A stretch of DNA of 7,666 nucleotides from Rhodospirillales bacterium (GTDB taxonomy: Bacteria > Pseudomonadota > Alphaproteobacteria > Rhodospirillales > Defluviicoccaceae). The notes under the pieces were generated by a model. The model was not told where the DNA came from and searched no databases. It saw only the letters and a list, made by a program, of their open reading frames with translations. Both the position numbers and the translations under genes were made by a program. Positions 5,637-7,666 of the stretch are shown piece after piece; positions within the stretch are counted from its first letter, which is position 1; each line of letters opens with the position of its first letter. The DNA is taken from assembly GCA_026125865.1 (NCBI GenBank), contig JAHCKI010000108.1, positions 1 to 7,666 of the forward strand, read 5' to 3'.

Positions 5637-5872
5637 TTTCAATGACTTGTCGGTACCGTTTCGGCGCAAAAAAGGTAAAGGGAACGCGCCTTGAGCAAGT
5701 TTGTATATGGCATCCGGTGAAAAAAGAAAAGAGCCGGTTCCGTTTGTGGTTTCCGGGGGTTCAAGCCGAATTGTGAAGGGTCGGAATCGAGATCGTTTTT
5801 GCAGAATGGCGGCAATCATGGAAAAGCGTGCCTAAATCGGGTTAACAAATATTGCGTGGGCAAAAGTATTAC

Positions 5873-6181
5873 TCAGGCCTTACGAACGTGAAGACGATGG
5901 ACAGAATTTGAATCCGCTGATATCGCGCTTTGGTCTTCCGGTTCAATAGCGAGAACAATATGTCCCATCTCAACTAAAGATCGTGGGACCCTGGTTAATG
6001 GCTCGGTTCCCTTCAGACGAATTTCCGCGGTCTCACCTGATTTCATGCGTTCGATCAACAACTTCGTTCGCACGAATGTCATCGGACATAGTTCGTTGGT
6101 TATATCCAGGAAGAAATTTGCGTTGATTTGGGATTTCCCGTTAGTTGTATTGTGCATTTGCGTACTTGCCTTAACCCGCAT
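5873..6181 (-). CDS. TusA/SirA-family sulfurtransferase-like protein
   Basis: The product is 102 residues from the ATG at 6181, or 94 from a second ATG at 6157. It carries the TusA-fold signature FFLDITNELCPMTFVRTKLLIERMKSGETAEI (23-54). Cys32 is the position that carries the persulfide in TusA, which passes sulfur to tRNA thiolation or molybdopterin synthesis. The usual C-P-x-P motif is C-P-M-T here, a form I recall as common in an alphaproteobacterial subgroup ending in EPLxxVPRSL...GH (60-74). The start is uncertain. The outer ATG has no Shine-Dalgarno and lies about 6 bases from a TATAAG -10-like element, while the inner ATG has AAGG eleven bases upstream and gives a length nearer the family's 75-95. 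It is divergent from mucR. Sulfur relay is the family role; the acceptor is unknown. Confidence 0.88.
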   Translation of the reverse strand: MRVKASTQMHNTTNGKSQINANFFLDITNELCPMTFVRTKLLIERMKSGETAEIRLKGTEPLTRVPRSLVEMGHIVLAIEPEDQSAISADSNSVHRLHVRKA

Positions 6182-6194
6182 TGTTACTTATATG
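6166..6194 (+). promoter_or_regulatory. Candidate sigma-70 promoter of mucR, overlapping a leftward -10 element
   Basis: TTGCCT (6166-6171), a 17-base spacer and TATATG (6189-6194) give a plausible rightward promoter, with a start near 6201 and a leader of about 30 bases. The same AT-rich patch reads TATAAG on the other strand (6192-6187), a possible -10 for the divergent TusA-family gene. Both are pattern matches only. Confidence 0.38.
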
Positions 6195-6231
6195 TGGGTG
6201 GTGATTTAGAGATCCCAGGGAAAGATTTGTA

Positions 6232-6642
6232 ATGAGCGAGAACCCCAACCCAAGTGAAATGCTCGAATTAACAACCGAGATTGTTGCTGCCCATGTTGGC
6301 AACAACCCAGTACCGTTGGCCGACCTCCCAAAGCTGATTCAGGATGTCTATACGACGCTGACGTCGATCGGAACAGTCCCGCAGGCGCCGGAACGGCCAA
6401 AGCCGTCCGTACCGGTCAAGAAATCTGTTTTCCCCGACTATATCATTTGTTTGGAGGACGGGAAAAAACTGAAGATGCTGAAGCGGCATTTGAAAACCGC
6501 CTACAACATGACGCCCGAAGAATATAAGGATCGCTGGGGTTTGCCCGCCGACTATCCCATGGTCGCCCCCAATTACGCGAAGCATAGAAGCCACCTCGCC
6601 AAGGAGATCGGTCTAGGAACGAAGCGGCGGCGGGAAGACTGA
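6232..6642 (+). CDS. mucR: MucR/Ros family zinc-finger-type transcriptional regulator
   Basis: The 136-residue product is a Ros/MucR regulator. These proteins bind AT-rich DNA with TpA steps, form oligomers and act partly like H-NS, controlling exopolysaccharide, motility and cell-cycle genes in alphaproteobacteria. The N-terminal part (1-50), with LELTTEIVAAHVGNNPV, is the usual oligomerisation region. The DNA-binding core is IICLEDGKKLKMLKRHLKTAYNMTPEEYKDRWGLPADYPMVAP (71-113) followed by NYAKHRSHLAKEIGLG. Ligand positions equivalent to Ros C79, C82, H92 and H96 are C73, D76, H86 and A90. The Cys-to-Asp change is known in relatives, but alanine at the last ligand is unusual. Length is normal for the family. 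AGGGA about ten bases upstream supports the ATG. MucR proteins often repress their own gene, so the AT-rich divergent spacer is a natural target. Confidence 0.95.
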   Translation: MSENPNPSEMLELTTEIVAAHVGNNPVPLADLPKLIQDVYTTLTSIGTVPQAPERPKPSVPVKKSVFPDYIICLEDGKKLKMLKRHLKTAYNMTPEEYKDRWGLPADYPMVAPNYAKHRSHLAKEIGLGTKRRRED

Positions 6643-6693
6643 TTTATATCATCGCGTGAGAATACAGAAGTTGTACTTTCCAAATCGCTGGCG

Positions 6694-6739
6694 TGAATAC
6701 GGGCGCAAGGAAATGAATACGCTCGGCGGAAGCGAGCGT
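6694..6739 (+). promoter_or_regulatory. Repeats and hairpin in the fur leader
   Basis: TGAATACG occurs at 6694-6701 and 6714-6721, exactly 20 bases apart. ACGCTCG (6719-6725) and CGAGCGT (6733-6739) form a 7-bp stem with a 7-base loop that ends one base or less before the G-rich ribosome site of fur (6740-6747). An operator or a leader structure affecting translation is possible; neither is proven. Confidence 0.4.
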
Positions 6740-6750
6740 GGGGAGAGACC

Positions 6751-7188
6751 ATGGCACCGCTATCGCGAATAGAACAGCTATGCATGGAAAAGGGCATGAA
6801 GATGACCGGCCAACGCCGGATCATTGCCCGTGTGCTTTCGGAAGCGGATGACCACCCGGATGTGGAAGAGGTGTATCGACGATCCGTCGGGTTGGACCCG
6901 CACATCAGCATCGCAACCGTATACCGTACGGTGCGATTGTTCGAGGAAGCGAACATTCTGGAACGGCACGATTTCGGCGATGGTCGATCACGTTACGAGG
7001 AAGCCAGCGAAAACCATCATGACCACCTGATTGACATCCAGTCCGGTACCGTCATCGAATTCACCAGCCCCGAAATCGAATCCTTACAGAGAGAGATTGC
7101 CAATCGGTATGGGTTTCGCCTGGTGGGTCATCGCCTTGAGTTGTTTGGCGTACCGCACAATACCCGAGACCCCAACGAATCGGCCTAG
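6751..7188 (+). CDS. fur: Fur family metal-responsive transcriptional regulator (Fur/Mur)
   Basis: This is a 145-residue Fur-family repressor. The N-terminal winged helix spans about 1-80, with KMTGQRRIIARVL (17-29) and the recognition-helix segment ISIATVYRTVRLFEEANIL (52-70). The dimerisation domain contains ENHHDHLIDIQSGTVIEF (87-104). Likely regulatory metal ligands are H35, E83 or E84, H90 and H92, with a second set at H89, D91, E110 and H127. The CxxC of many Fur proteins, which holds structural zinc, is replaced by D-I-Q-S, as in many alphaproteobacterial members. In this class the protein may sense manganese (Mur) rather than iron; sequence alone does not decide. It lacks the features of Irr. 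The ATG has a strong site, GGGGAGAG. It lies 108 bases after mucR and 133 bases before miaB, a neighbourhood I recall for alphaproteobacterial fur/mur. Confidence 0.94.
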   Translation: MAPLSRIEQLCMEKGMKMTGQRRIIARVLSEADDHPDVEEVYRRSVGLDPHISIATVYRTVRLFEEANILERHDFGDGRSRYEEASENHHDHLIDIQSGTVIEFTSPEIESLQREIANRYGFRLVGHRLELFGVPHNTRDPNESA

Positions 7189-7321
7189 AGTTCGGCGGCT
7201 TGACTCTTGAGTGGCGCTCGCTACGTTCAAGATAGTATCCAGATTGGGGATCGCCATTGCAGCGATGGTCGTTTTACATCCATGCATTTTTTTAAGCGTT
7301 TAGCTCCGTAACGAATCGGCC
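7174..7321. repeat. 12-base direct repeat flanking the fur-miaB spacer
   Basis: AACGAATCGGCC occurs at 7174-7185, the last codons of fur before TAG, and again at 7310-7321, directly before the GTG start of miaB. The copies are identical and 136 bases apart. A duplication or a small insertion with duplicated ends could explain it, as could chance. Confidence 0.55.
7262..7293 (+). terminator. Candidate Rho-independent terminator between fur and miaB
   Basis: GC-ATGG (7262-7268, with one bulged G) pairs with CCATGC (7280-7285) around an 11-base loop and is followed by A and seven Ts (7287-7293). The stem is modest, the T run good. If real, only 28 bases remain before the miaB start, so miaB would rely on readthrough or on a promoter upstream in this spacer. 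Confidence 0.42.
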
Positions 7322-7666
7322 GTGGCCAAATCCGTCTACATTAAGACCTATGGCTGCCAGATGAACGCCTATGACTCCGACCGCATGGCGGATGTCCTGG
7401 CGCCTCTCGGATACGTTCCAGTGGAACATCCGGAAACAGCGGATCTCGTTATTCTCAATACTTGCCATATCAGGGAAAAGGCGGCCGAGAAGGTCTACTC
7501 CGAACTTGGCCGACTGAAGTCGCTGAAAACACGTGTTTCCGAAAACGGCGGTTCGGCCCTGATCGCCGTTGCCGGTTGTGTCGCCCAGGCCGAGGGCGGC
7601 GAGGTTTTTCGTCGGGCCCCGCATGTGGATATGGTTTTCGGTCCCCAGAACTACCATCGGCTTCCC
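7322..7666 (+). CDS. miaB: tRNA-2-methylthio-N6-dimethylallyladenosine synthase MiaB, 5' part
   Basis: The first 115 codons are present and the frame runs off the right edge. MiaB is a radical-SAM methylthiotransferase that adds a methylthio group to i6A37 of tRNAs reading UNN codons. The visible part is the N-terminal UPF0004/MTTase domain with its three auxiliary iron-sulfur cluster cysteines: KTYGCQMNAYDSDRM (C12), VILNTCHIREKAAEKVYSELGRLK (C48) and AVAGCVAQAEGGEVFRRAP (C86). The ending VDMVFGPQNYHRLP is also characteristic. The radical-SAM CxxxCxxC and TRAM domains lie beyond the window. GTG at 7322 is chosen because a TAG lies seven codons upstream in frame, no other start codon intervenes, and the conserved SVYIKTYGCQMN follows at once. 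No clear Shine-Dalgarno precedes it. Confidence 0.96.
   Translation, partial: MAKSVYIKTYGCQMNAYDSDRMADVLAPLGYVPVEHPETADLVILNTCHIREKAAEKVYSELGRLKSLKTRVSENGGSALIAVAGCVAQAEGGEVFRRAPHVDMVFGPQNYHRLP

Noticed and set aside
5367..5819. 150-codon minus-strand frame containing VAQWIERRPPEPKVAGSNPA
   Set aside because: This is the well-known false peptide from translating a tRNA gene; the tRNA-Arg at 5561-5636 explains it. The plus-strand frames with AGFEPATFGSGG and RQDSNLRPSAPEADAL are the complementary artefacts.

Overview
The window looks like ordinary chromosomal DNA from a GC-rich alphaproteobacterium, probably Rhodospirillales-like. The evidence is a Ros/MucR regulator, a fur-family gene directly followed by miaB, an alphaproteobacterial 'CPMTFVRTKL'-type TusA protein, hspQ, and tandem palindromes of the TAGAGC...GCTCTA kind. 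Taxonomy is inferred from gene content only.

Left third (1-3573). The 3' end of a HIT/GalT-superfamily gene and a complete moaB (molybdenum cofactor synthesis) read rightward. A 448-base non-coding stretch follows, holding two candidate terminators, an AT-rich patch with CATAC repeated every 10 bases, and a palindrome. Next, reading leftward, is a 525-codon gene for a multi-domain protein whose C-terminal class III nucleotide-cyclase domain has lost several catalytic residues. Its central segment is strikingly AT-rich.

Centre (3468-5636). hspQ reads rightward behind a near-consensus heat-shock (RpoH) promoter. Two nested palindromes of about 52 bases separate it from a leftward pair of glycosyltransferase genes of the TIGR04283 and TIGR04282 families, which are linked in other genomes to radical-SAM/arsenosugar loci. 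No radical-SAM partner is visible here. A tRNA-Arg(CCG) gene, leftward, lies next to short repeats that partly copy its 3' end.

Right third (5873-7666). A TusA-family gene (leftward) diverges from mucR (rightward), with candidate -10 elements overlapping in the shared spacer. fur and the start of miaB follow rightward. The MucR protein lacks one expected zinc-finger ligand, and the Fur protein lacks the CxxC structural zinc site.

The genes do not form one pathway. They are mostly single housekeeping or regulatory genes plus one two-gene operon. I see no phage, transposase, CRISPR array or defence island, and no convincing new multi-gene system. The most distinctive items are the degenerate cyclase protein with its AT-rich core, the heat-shock promoter, the twin palindromes, and the altered zinc finger of MucR.
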